A stretch of 11,959 bases of DNA, taken from assembly GCA_028874675.1 (NCBI GenBank), contig JAPPJA010000338.1:1-11959 (forward strand), written 5' to 3'. Source of the stretch: Chloroflexota bacterium. GTDB taxonomy: Bacteria > Chloroflexota > Dehalococcoidia > Lucifugimonadales > UBA3495. The notes beneath the pieces are model-generated. The model searched no databases. It was given only the letters and a program-made list of their open reading frames with translations, and was not told the origin of the DNA. Positions within the stretch are counted from its first letter, which is position 1; every line of letters starts with the position of its first letter. The position numbers and the translations under genes were made by a program. This document shows positions 5,755 to 11,881 of this stretch, piece after piece.

Positions 5755-7520
5755 ACCGGCCGGTAGCGGTTAACAATGGGCAGGCGCCGGTCCTTGCCGA
5801 AGGCGCGGGGGGTTATCTTGACCCCGGGCGGGGCTTGGCGGCGTTTGTATTCGTTGCGGTCCACGAAGGTGATGACCTGGCGTACTGCCGCCGAATCGTG
5901 GCCCATCTCCACCATTTCCTCGTAGCTGTAGTCCTCTTCCACGTAGGCCCTGACTATGGGGTCCAGCTCCTCGTAGGGAGGCAGCGTGTCCGCGTCCAGC
6001 TGGTCGGGGCGCAGTTCCGCGCTGGGCGGCTTGTCTATGATGGCCAGGGGTATGGGCGCCTTTGCCCCGGTGGGGCCAAAACCCAGGCCATTGCGCCAGC
6101 GGCACAGCCCGTACACCAGGGTCTTGGGCACGTCCTTGATAACCGCGAAACCACCGGCCATGTCCCCGTACAGGGTGGCGTACCCCATGGCCATCTCGCT
6201 CTTGTTGCCCGTGGTCAGAACGATCCAGCCGAACTTGTTGGAAATGGTCATCAGGACATTGCCGCGAATGCGGGCCTGGACGTTTTCCTCGGCCACGTTG
6301 GGCGCGGCGCCTTCAAACCAGGGTTCCAGCATGTCGATAAACGCCAGGTGGGCCGGTTCGATGGGGACCACCCAGCACTCAATGCCCAGGTTGTCGGCCA
6401 GTTCTCGTGAGTCGCTGACGCTGCCCTCGGAGGAGTAGCGGGATGGCATGGTGACGCCCACCACGTTTTCCGCGCCCAGGGCGTCGGCGGCTACGGTGGC
6501 GGTCAGGGCCGAGTCAATGCCGCCGGACAGGCCCACCAGGGCTCGGGAGAATCCGCTCTTGCGGATGTAGTCGCGGGTACCCGTAACCAGGGCGTGATAG
6601 ACCTCCTCCACCGGCCCCATTACCGAGGCATGGGCCGCCGGTTCCAGCGGAGGACGGTCAACTTCCTGGTAGTCGGACACGATGGTTGTCCTGGCTTCGC
6701 CAACCTCGCGCAGTATGGTTGGGTTCTCCTTGCGGGAAAGGGGAGTCCGCAGCCGGGACCGGAAAACGGCCTCGATGTCCAGGTCCATTACCAGCAGGTC
6801 CTCAGCGAAGGCCGGACCTCGGGCTATCACCTCTCCGGTCATGTCGCAGACCAGGCTGGCCCCGTCAAATACCAGTTCGTCCTGTCCCCCCACCATGTTC
6901 AGGTAGGCCACGAACAGGCCGTTATCGGCGGCGCGGGTGCCGATCATCTTCTCCCGGTAGGCGGCCTTGCCAGCGTGGAAAGGAGAGCCGTTGATGTTGA
7001 CGATGTGTTCCGCCCCGGCCTCCCGCTGCACGGCAATGGGCCCCACCGGATACCAGATGTCCTCGCAGATGTTGACACCCACTCCCACGCCGTTGATGCG
7101 GTACACCGGGCACTCGGTTCCCCGCCGGAAGTAGCGGTCCTCGTCGAAAACGCCGTAGTTGGGCAGGTACATCTTGCGGTAGCTGTCTATGAGCTTCCCA
7201 TCGTAGCCGATGGCGGCGGCGTTGGCGATGTCGGTGCCCGTAGCCGAATCACCGACCTCCACGTAGCCAACCACCACGGCAATGTCCCGGGCGGCGGCAA
7301 CCACCCGCTGCATGGCCGCCACGTTGGCCTGCAGGAAGGAGGTCTTGAACAGCAGGTCCTCGGGCGGGTACCCGGTTATGGCCAGCTCGGGAAAGGCCAC
7401 CAGGTCGGCGCCGCGCTCCCGCGCCTGTTCCACGAATTCTATTATCCTGGCGGTGTTGCCCTCGATATCTCCCACCGTGGGATTTAGCTGGGCCAAGGCC
7501 AGGCGAAAGCTGCGAATCAT
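5751..7520 (-). CDS. nadE: Glutamine-dependent NAD+ synthetase
   Basis: Last step of NAD+ synthesis: deamido-NAD+ (nicotinic acid adenine dinucleotide) + glutamine + ATP gives NAD+. The protein has 589 residues, normal for the two-domain type. The N-terminal nitrilase-type glutaminase domain (about 1-260) carries the Glu-Lys-Cys triad: Glu45 in FPELAITGY, Lys116 in RKMYLPNYG, Cys152 in NICEDIWYP. The C-terminal synthetase domain has the PP-loop LSGGIDSALT (331-340), then MTISNKFGWIVLTTGNKSE and the MAMGYATLYGDMAGGFAVIKD segment that binds the dinucleotide. ATG 7520 is preceded by GGAG 5 nt upstream on the minus strand. The gene is monocistronic. Its 3' end overlaps the antitoxin gene by 4 bp. 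A dyad lies just upstream of its ribosome-binding site (7530-7543). All key residues are present. Confidence 0.97.
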   Translation of the reverse strand: MIRSFRLALAQLNPTVGDIEGNTARIIEFVEQARERGADLVAFPELAITGYPPEDLLFKTSFLQANVAAMQRVVAAARDIAVVVGYVEVGDSATGTDIANAAAIGYDGKLIDSYRKMYLPNYGVFDEDRYFRRGTECPVYRINGVGVGVNICEDIWYPVGPIAVQREAGAEHIVNINGSPFHAGKAAYREKMIGTRAADNGLFVAYLNMVGGQDELVFDGASLVCDMTGEVIARGPAFAEDLLVMDLDIEAVFRSRLRTPLSRKENPTILREVGEARTTIVSDYQEVDRPPLEPAAHASVMGPVEEVYHALVTGTRDYIRKSGFSRALVGLSGGIDSALTATVAADALGAENVVGVTMPSRYSSEGSVSDSRELADNLGIECWVVPIEPAHLAFIDMLEPWFEGAAPNVAEENVQARIRGNVLMTISNKFGWIVLTTGNKSEMAMGYATLYGDMAGGFAVIKDVPKTLVYGLCRWRNGLGFGPTGAKAPIPLAIIDKPPSAELRPDQLDADTLPPYEELDPIVRAYVEEDYSYEEMVEMGHDSAAVRQVITFVDRNEYKRRQAPPGVKITPRAFGKDRRLPIVNRYRPV

Positions 7521-7529
7521 GAGATCTCC

Positions 7530-7543
7530 GGGTATGGATACCC
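7530..7543 (-). promoter_or_regulatory. Dyad just upstream of the nadE ribosome-binding site
   Basis: GGGTAT-GG-ATACCC (read on +) has two perfect 6-nt arms, 10-23 nt before the nadE start and touching its Shine-Dalgarno. It does not match the NrtR or NiaR operator patterns I know. It could be a repressor site or simply chance. Confidence 0.3.
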
Positions 7544-7629
7544 CAATATCGCTACATATTAACCCTTTCCTGGCGACCTGCGCACCTTGGGAAGAAACCG
7601 GTAGCGTGGCGATTCAGGTCATTTAAAGA

Positions 7630-7660
7630 GGTAGGGGAGGGTTTGAAACCCTCCCCTACC
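7630..7660. repeat. 31-nt perfect palindrome (REP-like element)
   Basis: GGTAGGGGAGGGTTT (7630-7644), G, AAACCCTCCCCTACC (7646-7660): a 15-bp perfect stem around a single base. It is not followed by a T run and sits between divergent genes, where no terminator is needed. The form is typical of dispersed REP-like sequences. Confidence 0.75.
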
Positions 7661-7826
7661 GCATTTCGACCGTTCTGCCCGTGCGATACCACCTGAAATG
7701 GAACGTTTCCGGCAAACCACCAATTGTTCAGTAACGAGGTTTCCGGAAGCCCCTCACCCATGGGGACAGTCCTGCGGGCCGGCCCGGGTGCGGACGCAGG
7801 GCCGGGGGTCTTCACATCCCGCCGCA

Positions 7827-7856
7827 TTGACACCCCCCGGTACCCTCAATCATACT
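7827..7856 (+). promoter_or_regulatory. Candidate sigma70 promoter of the usp gene
   Basis: TTGACA (7827-7832), an 18-nt spacer, then CATACT (7851-7856). The -35 is consensus and the -10 is 4/6. Predicted start is near 7863, giving a leader of about 85 nt. Confidence 0.45.
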
Positions 7857-7948
7857 TGCATTGCAGGAATTCAGGTAAAATTCAGGCCGGCGCCGCCGCC
7901 ATTCCGGCCCGCTGTTTGCTACCGAAGGCGGCTCAACAAGGAGACCTC

Positions 7949-8416
7949 ATGTACAAGGAAATTCTGGTTCCCCTGGATGGTTCGGAAGTATCGGCAAGTT
8001 CCCTGCCGACTGCCCGCCAGCTGGCCCAATCCCTGGGGGCGCGCGTCCATTTGCTGCAGGTATCTTCCCAAACGGAAGAGTTCGCCGTTCTGCGGGGCGC
8101 CGAGTTCGGCACTATGGGGTCGGACTACTCCCAGCAGGTGCTGGACGAGGTGATGACCGCCCAGCGCGACCGGATAGAGCGGTACCTGGACGAAGTGGGG
8201 GCAGGCCTGACTACCGATGGCCTGACAGTGGTCAATGCGGTGGAGGACGGCCAGCCCGCCGACAAGATTGTGGACTACGCCGAGGCCGCGGGCATTGACC
8301 TGATAATAATGAGCACCCACGGACGCGGTGGCGTCCGCCGCTTCCTGGTGGGCAGCGTGACCGACAAGGTCATCCGCTCCACCCACCTGCCCGTGCTGGT
8401 CATTCATCCGGAGTAG
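7949..8416 (+). CDS. Universal stress protein (UspA family)
   Basis: A 155-residue cytoplasmic protein of the single-domain, ATP-binding UspA type, usually involved in stress survival. It begins MYKEILVPLDGSEVSASSLP, the standard first strand and nucleotide-contact Asp of the fold. It ends DLIIMSTHGRGGVRRFLVGS and VTDKVIRSTHLPVLVIHPE; the HGRGG-x6-GS segment is the phosphate/ribose-binding loop, so ATP binding is expected. The start is ATG 7949, fixed by AAGGAG (7938-7943) 5 nt upstream; the frame is open further upstream but without a signal. The middle (SSQTEEFAVLRGAEFGTMGS) is the usual variable loop. It appears monocistronic behind the promoter at 7827-7856. A small hairpin (CATTCC/GGAATG, 8438-8455) follows the stop but has no U tract. 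Confidence 0.93.
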   Translation: MYKEILVPLDGSEVSASSLPTARQLAQSLGARVHLLQVSSQTEEFAVLRGAEFGTMGSDYSQQVLDEVMTAQRDRIERYLDEVGAGLTTDGLTVVNAVEDGQPADKIVDYAEAAGIDLIIMSTHGRGGVRRFLVGSVTDKVIRSTHLPVLVIHPE

Positions 8417-8997
8417 GCGCCCGTCGAAGAGCCTTTTCATTCCGCAAGGGGAATGGCCAAGATGAGGACGCTCCCGTTCAATCCATAGTACATGCTGCCG
8501 CTCTTCGTACTTGGGAGGTGTCCTTCGCGTTAGAGCGGCCACCTTTAAGCGCCGGGTCAAGAACTTTGCGGATGGGTTTCAGGACCAGGGCAATCGCACC
8601 GTAAATTACGGTCAAATTTGCGCCGGAGCTGGCGGCAAGGGTTCATGTCGCCCCGAGTTTGCCGAGGGGTCTATGCTCGTAGTTGGGCGCCGTGGTTTGG
8701 ATGCTGCGGTCCGGGTCCCGTCGCCTGGTCGGCAGGCAAGGATCAGGCGCCTGGACGCAGTCAACCCTGGTCCTGCTGAGGGGCTCAACAAGACATTCTT
8801 CATAATGCCATTGGCCCTAATTTCCGGTGCCAGGCCTGTCCTTGCGTTCTTGGGTCTGTCGGCGCCGGTCAGCATGAAATACCGGAACTCCCTTAATCCG
8901 GGGAGTTGTTGAACCGCACCCATCAAGCCAGGAGCCGGTTTCCTCCATAACGGTTCCCGCCATTCCGCCGGGGAATCCGGCAGTCCTCGGAGTCAAC
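8417..8997. other. 581-nt stretch without a convincing gene
   Basis: Overlapping open frames exist on both strands (8511-8912 +, 8612-8926 -). They lack ribosome-binding sites, recognisable domains and plausible codon patterns, so I call none. Structures present: a small hairpin at 8438-8455, a 15-nt odd dyad ACCGTAA-A-TTACGGT at 8598-8612, and a hairpin AACTCCC/GGGAGTT at 8886-8907. It may be a decayed gene or a dispersed repeat. Confidence 0.45.
8598..8612. repeat. 15-nt perfect odd dyad
   Basis: ACCGTAA, A, TTACGGT. The two 7-nt arms are exact inverses around one base. It is about 390 nt upstream of the MFS gene in otherwise featureless DNA. Could be a regulator binding site; no regulator gene is adjacent. 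Confidence 0.4.
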
Positions 8998-10389
8998 ATT
9001 TTTCAGGCAACCAGCTCCCTGCGCCACCGGCTGGCCCACTCCCTGCCCTTCTACTACGGGTGGGTCATCTTCTCCATTGGCGCCCTGGCCAGCTACTCCT
9101 CCCGCCCCCTGATGGCGGTGGCCACCTTGTCCGTCTTTGCCGTACCCATGACCCGGGAGTTCGGCTGGTCCTACGGTCTCTTCTCCGGCGTAGTCAGCCT
9201 GGGAGGCCTGTGCGCCATCGGCGTGTCGCCCTTCATCGGGCGGCTTATTGACCGCTACGGCTCCGGGGTAATCCTGGCCATAACCGCGGCTATTGTGGGG
9301 TGCTGCGCCTTCGGGCTTTCCCTGGTCAACCAGGCCTGGGCCTTCTACGCCCTGTACGTACCGGGCCGGATGGCCTTCGCCAGCCCCCTGGAGCTGGGGA
9401 CGACCACGGCGGTAAACAACTGGTTCATCCGCCGCCGGGCTTTCGCCCTGTTCCTGCTGACCGTAAGCCAGAGTACCGGCCTGGCGGCCATGCCCCTGGT
9501 GGCCAATTTCCTCATCGGCGGCTGGGGGTGGCGCAACGCCTGGGCCTGGCTGGGGATTTACACCCTGGTGGTGGGTATTCTGCCGGCCCTCTTCCTGATG
9601 GCCCGCCGTCCCGAGGACATGGGCCTGACCGCCGACCCCGGGCGGGGCGAACCACGTCCCGCACGCAGGCAGGAAGAAACCGCCCCGCCGTCCGCTCCGG
9701 AAACAGGTCACGGCGACACCGGCGGAAGGGTGTCGGAGCAGCAGGGCGACCGGTCGCAGCCGCAGTCGCCTTCACCGGCGTCGGCCGCCGCACTGCCGGA
9801 GCGCAACTACACGGTATCCCGCGCCCTGCGCACCCGCGCCTTCTACGTAATGGCCATATTCTCCGGGGCCGGCTTCATGGTGCAGGCGGGAGTAAGCCTC
9901 CACCAGGTTTCCCACTTCATCAACCAGGGCCTGGAACCGTCGCTGGCGGCCCTGACGGCCGGTTCCTTTGCTTTCTGCCAGATGCTGGGAGGACTGGTCT
10001 GGTCCAGCCTGGCCTCGCGGCGAGTTCCCATCCGGATATTGCTGGCGGCGGCGGCCTTTTGCGTTTCCGGCGGCGCCCTGGGGGTGCAGGCCAGTTCCAC
10101 CCTCACCTGGGGCCTGCCCGCCGCTTCCGTGCTGGGCGCGGGCGTGGGCGGCCTGCACCTGCTGTTGCGGCTGGCCTGGGCCGAATACTACGGGCGGGAG
10201 CACCTGGGGAGCATTACCGGCATCACCCTGCCGGTACAGGTGGGGGGTCAGGCCCTGGGACCCATCATCGCCGGCTTCCTCTACGACTTTACCGGCAGCT
10301 ACCTGTGGCCCTTCCGCATCTTTTCGACCGCCGTCTTCATCGCCGGTATCCTCGTCCTCACCGCCACCCCGCCCCGGGACAGGAGTTAA
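8998..10389 (+). CDS. MFS transporter (OFA/monocarboxylate-like)
   Basis: A 12-helix major facilitator permease of the inner membrane; substrate unknown, organic anions being typical of the look-alike OFA/MCT group. The first ATG in frame is at 9112, but that would remove helix 1: sequence upstream encodes LPFYYGWVIFSIGALASYSS, the family's usual first helix. No ATG/GTG/TTG lies upstream in frame. The codon best placed is ATT 8998, preceded by GGAG (8989-8992) at 5 nt, giving 463 residues. Motif A (GRLIDRYG, 81-88) follows helix 2. A long polar linker, rich in Pro, Glu, Gln and Ser (about 209-270), separates the two six-helix halves. The second half begins at YTVSRALRTRAFYVMAIFSG. The stop codon TAA is itself part of decamer array C. 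No operon partner is evident. Confidence 0.88.
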   Translation: MFQATSSLRHRLAHSLPFYYGWVIFSIGALASYSSRPLMAVATLSVFAVPMTREFGWSYGLFSGVVSLGGLCAIGVSPFIGRLIDRYGSGVILAITAAIVGCCAFGLSLVNQAWAFYALYVPGRMAFASPLELGTTTAVNNWFIRRRAFALFLLTVSQSTGLAAMPLVANFLIGGWGWRNAWAWLGIYTLVVGILPALFLMARRPEDMGLTADPGRGEPRPARRQEETAPPSAPETGHGDTGGRVSEQQGDRSQPQSPSPASAAALPERNYTVSRALRTRAFYVMAIFSGAGFMVQAGVSLHQVSHFINQGLEPSLAALTAGSFAFCQMLGGLVWSSLASRRVPIRILLAAAAFCVSGGALGVQASSTLTWGLPAASVLGAGVGGLHLLLRLAWAEYYGREHLGSITGITLPVQVGGQALGPIIAGFLYDFTGSYLWPFRIFSTAVFIAGILVLTATPPRDRS

Positions 10390-10419
10390 TCCACGAATGG
10401 GCACGAATATTCAAGAATG
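10386..10419 (+). repeat. Decamer array C, overlapping the MFS stop codon
   Basis: TTAA (its TAA is the MFS stop) is followed by TCCACGAATG (10390-10399), GGCACGAATA (10400-10409) and TTCAAGAATG (10410-10419). CGTAGGGCCGC follows at 10428-10438. It is in sense orientation to the gene it follows. Confidence 0.8.
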
Positions 10420-10517
10420 GTATATTTCGTAGGGCCGCTTTAGTGACCGCCCTATTTACCTGAACCGGAAAACCTCACGCCCGACCCGCCCGATGCAACC
10501 AGCATCGCCGCCAAATC

Positions 10518-10547
10518 CATTAGCGCTCATTCGCGCCCAATCGTTGA
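10518..10547 (-). repeat. Decamer array D, inverted, downstream of the methyltransferase gene
   Basis: On the minus strand: TCAACGATTG (10547-10538), GGCGCGAATG (10537-10528), AGCGCTAATG (10527-10518). It is more diverged than arrays A-C but has the same 10-nt period and AATG/ATTG endings. It begins 4 nt after the methyltransferase stop codon, in sense orientation to that gene. Confidence 0.6.
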
Positions 10548-10551
10548 AAAA

Positions 10552-11202
10552 CTACCCGGAGCCTTTGTTGCCCACCACGGCGAAGAGGGGGTCGCCCGGG
10601 GGACTGGTCTCTGGGTTGGTAAAACCGCCGCGAATATCGTCGAAGTCGCCCGCCTCTTCCATGTAGGCAGCAACAAGGTCAATGTGCCGCCGGTCGCTGG
10701 AGTAGCGCCAGATAAGCACCGCCTTGGTGGGAAACATGCGGTTGGAAAAGGTGACGATGAAGATGCCGCCGGGCTTGAGGATGCGGTTGACTTCCCGGAA
10801 GACCTCGATGGGACGGGTGAGGTACTGGACCGAAACCGTGATAACCACCGCGTCAAAAGTATCGTCCTCGTAGGGCAGGACGGGGTCTTTGTTAATGTCC
10901 TTGACCAGGTAGTCGTCCAGGTCGGGGTTGTCCTCCATCTCCGCGGCGTTCATGCCCAGCCCCGCCAGCCTTTGCCGGGGATGGTCAGCCGGCCAGTGGG
11001 AGCGCCAGCTGCTCATCAGGTCCAGCACCACCGAATCCGGGGGGATCAGGCTGCGGAAGACGTTGCCCACCGCGGCAATGGCCACGTCGTCAATATGCAC
11101 CACCAGCCGGGGCTGGACGTAGAAGTTGCTGTCGTCACTCTCGTCCTCCCGCCCGAAGTATTCGGGCAGAAAGGGCGGGAAGGGGGGATAGGGTGAACTC
11201 GT
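10552..11202 (-). CDS. SAM-dependent methyltransferase (class I)
   Basis: A 216-residue class I methyltransferase. SAM-binding core: DSVVLDLMSSWRSHWP (motif I position, in the variant form without GxGxG), NPDLDDYLVKDINKDPVLPY (acidic strand 2-3 region), DDTFDAVVITVSVQYLTRP (motif IV), then REVNRILKPGGIFIVTFSNR (post-motif helix and strand). It ends DPLFAVVGNKGSG. The first canonical start in frame is GTG 11103, but upstream codons encode PYPPFPPFLPEYFGREDES and FYVQPRLVVHID, which match the N-terminus I expect for this family. No ATG/GTG/TTG lies upstream. ACG at 11202-11200 is preceded by AGGGAGG (11215-11209) at 6 nt, and I use it as the start. The substrate is unknown; this variant motif I group is not functionally assigned as far as I know. 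The gene converges on the MFS gene, with array D at its 3' end. Confidence 0.85.
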   Translation of the reverse strand, partial: TSSPYPPFPPFLPEYFGREDESDDSNFYVQPRLVVHIDDVAIAAVGNVFRSLIPPDSVVLDLMSSWRSHWPADHPRQRLAGLGMNAAEMEDNPDLDDYLVKDINKDPVLPYEDDTFDAVVITVSVQYLTRPIEVFREVNRILKPGGIFIVTFSNRMFPTKAVLIWRYSSDRRHIDLVAAYMEEAGDFDDIRGGFTNPETSPPGDPLFAVVGNKGSG

Positions 11203-11294
11203 GGCGGGCCTCCCTGGGTTGGCCTGTGTCTGGCATCCGGTCGCCAGATTGTAACACGCCGTCCCTCGCTGCCGAGGGGCATGAGTGAGTCAAT

Positions 11295-11406
11295 TTTCAT
11301 TCTGAGCTTGCCCAAGAATCTAAACTCCTCCCCACCAACTGGCTTTCGGAACCGTAGCGAGGCCGTGGGGAAGGATTTCAGGCCCTTCGGCAGGCTCAGG
11401 GCGACA
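11295..11406. mobile_element. MITE/REPIN-like element with imperfect terminal inverted repeats
   Basis: The left end (11295-11321, containing CATTCTGAGCTTGCC and AAGAATCT) is an imperfect inverse of the right end (11380-11406, CCCTTCGGCAGGCTCAGGGC). By eye 18 of 27 positions pair, with TCTGAGC and TGCC-AAG as the conserved core. Inside, TCCCCAC (11329-11335) pairs with GTGGGGA (11365-11371), so the whole element can fold into one long hairpin. It encodes nothing. Both ends resemble sequences I know as dispersed intergenic repeats in many bacterial genomes. Confidence 0.55.
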
Positions 11407-11483
11407 TAGCTTTGCCTTGTGGATATTAGCCGCCTATAGCCCGAATCCATAACGCGATGGCCCAGTGTAAGAGCGTGTCTCAA

Positions 11484-11512
11484 TTGACACCCTTAGGTGC
11501 CCGCCTTAGAAT
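11484..11512 (+). promoter_or_regulatory. Sigma70 promoter of the RAM-domain gene
   Basis: TTGACA (11484-11489), a 17-nt spacer, TAGAAT (11507-11512). It is the best sigma70-type promoter in the window. A start near 11519 gives a ~33-nt leader. GTGTC (11475-11479) and GACAC (11486-11490) form an inverted repeat across the -35, a possible regulator site. Confidence 0.7.
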
Positions 11513-11551
11513 TACCCCGACATTCAATCAGGAAATCCGGAGAGGTAGTAC

Positions 11552-11788
11552 ATGGCAATCAAGGCTTATCTGCTGGTGGAAACTGCCATCGGCACCACCC
11601 GCGAAGTGGTGACTTCGCTTCGCTCGGTGGACGGCATCGAGTCAGCGGACGTGGTAACCGGACCCTTTGACGTTATCGCCCTTATCAACGTGGAAGACTT
11701 TACCCAGGTGGGACTCCTGGTAACCGAAAGGGTGCACACTATTCCCGGTATCGTCCGTGCTACCTCCTATCCGGTTGTTGACCTGTAA
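11552..11788 (+). CDS. Free-standing Lrp/AsnC ligand-binding (RAM) domain protein
   Basis: A 78-residue protein consisting only of the alpha/beta RAM (regulation of amino-acid metabolism) domain of Lrp/AsnC regulators, with no helix-turn-helix. MAIKAYLLVETAIGTTREVV forms strand 1 and helix 1; SVDGIESADVVTGPFDVIAL carries the Gly-rich turn and strands 2-3. It continues with NVEDFTQVGLLVTERVHTIP (helix 2) and ends GIVRATSYPVVDL. Full length for this stand-alone type. Such proteins form dimers or octamers that bind amino acids and may assemble with full Lrp partners or act as sensors. ATG 11552 is supported by GGAGAGG (11539-11545) at 6 nt, and a strong promoter lies at 11484-11512. The next gene starts 93 nt on, in the same direction, so the two may be co-transcribed. 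The regulated target is unknown. Confidence 0.92.
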   Translation: MAIKAYLLVETAIGTTREVVTSLRSVDGIESADVVTGPFDVIALINVEDFTQVGLLVTERVHTIPGIVRATSYPVVDL

Positions 11789-11881
11789 GAACCAGGCGGC
11801 GCTGACCTGACCGCGGCGCCGTCACCACCTGCCAGGTCTGGCCCCGGCGGCCAGCATCCTCCGACCAACGGGGAGGGGACC

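Larger units (their letters stand above)
7521..7948. other. 428-nt gene-free stretch between divergent nadE and usp genes
   Basis: It holds the dyad at 7530-7543, a 31-nt palindrome at 7630-7660 and a sigma70-like promoter at 7827-7856. The rest is GC-rich and unstructured. An 8-nt near-repeat (AATTCAGG / AATTCAGG, 7867-7885) lies in the leader. Open frames here have no ribosome-binding site and cross the palindrome, so I call no gene. Confidence 0.5.
11203..11551. other. 349-nt gene-free stretch upstream of the RAM-domain gene
   Basis: It holds the ribosome-binding site of the divergent methyltransferase (11209-11215), a small hairpin CCCTCG/CGAGGG (11263-11278), a MITE/REPIN-like element (11295-11406), and the promoter and ribosome-binding site of the RAM-domain gene (11484-11545). 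No gene is seen. Confidence 0.6.

Noticed and set aside
5835..7487. Long plus-strand open frames opposite nadE (5835-6410, 6594-7487)
   Set aside because: They are antisense shadows of an intact, fully recognisable nadE caused by GC-rich third positions.
7552..7833. Minus-strand open frame of 93 codons upstream of nadE
   Set aside because: It runs through the 31-nt palindrome and the usp promoter, has no ribosome-binding site, and its product shows the GEGFKPSPT string typical of translated intergenic repeats.
8438..8455. CATTCC/GGAATG hairpin after usp as a terminator
   Set aside because: Only 6 bp with no following U tract; too weak to call.
8511..8926. Overlapping open frames on both strands (8511-8912 + and 8612-8926 -)
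   Set aside because: No ribosome-binding site, no domain and no strand preference; treated as non-coding or decayed DNA.
10491..10507. CGATGC/GCATCG hairpin as terminator for the convergent MFS and methyltransferase genes
   Set aside because: Short stem and no T tract on either side; noted only in the array finding.
11046..11483. Minus-strand open frame of 145 codons overlapping the methyltransferase
   Set aside because: It crosses the MITE-like element and overlaps the methyltransferase in another frame; no domain or signal supports it.
11827..11854. ACCTG/CAGGT and CTGGCC/GGCCAG inverted repeats between the RAM and dehydrogenase genes
   Set aside because: Short, GC-rich and without a U tract; could be chance in this composition.
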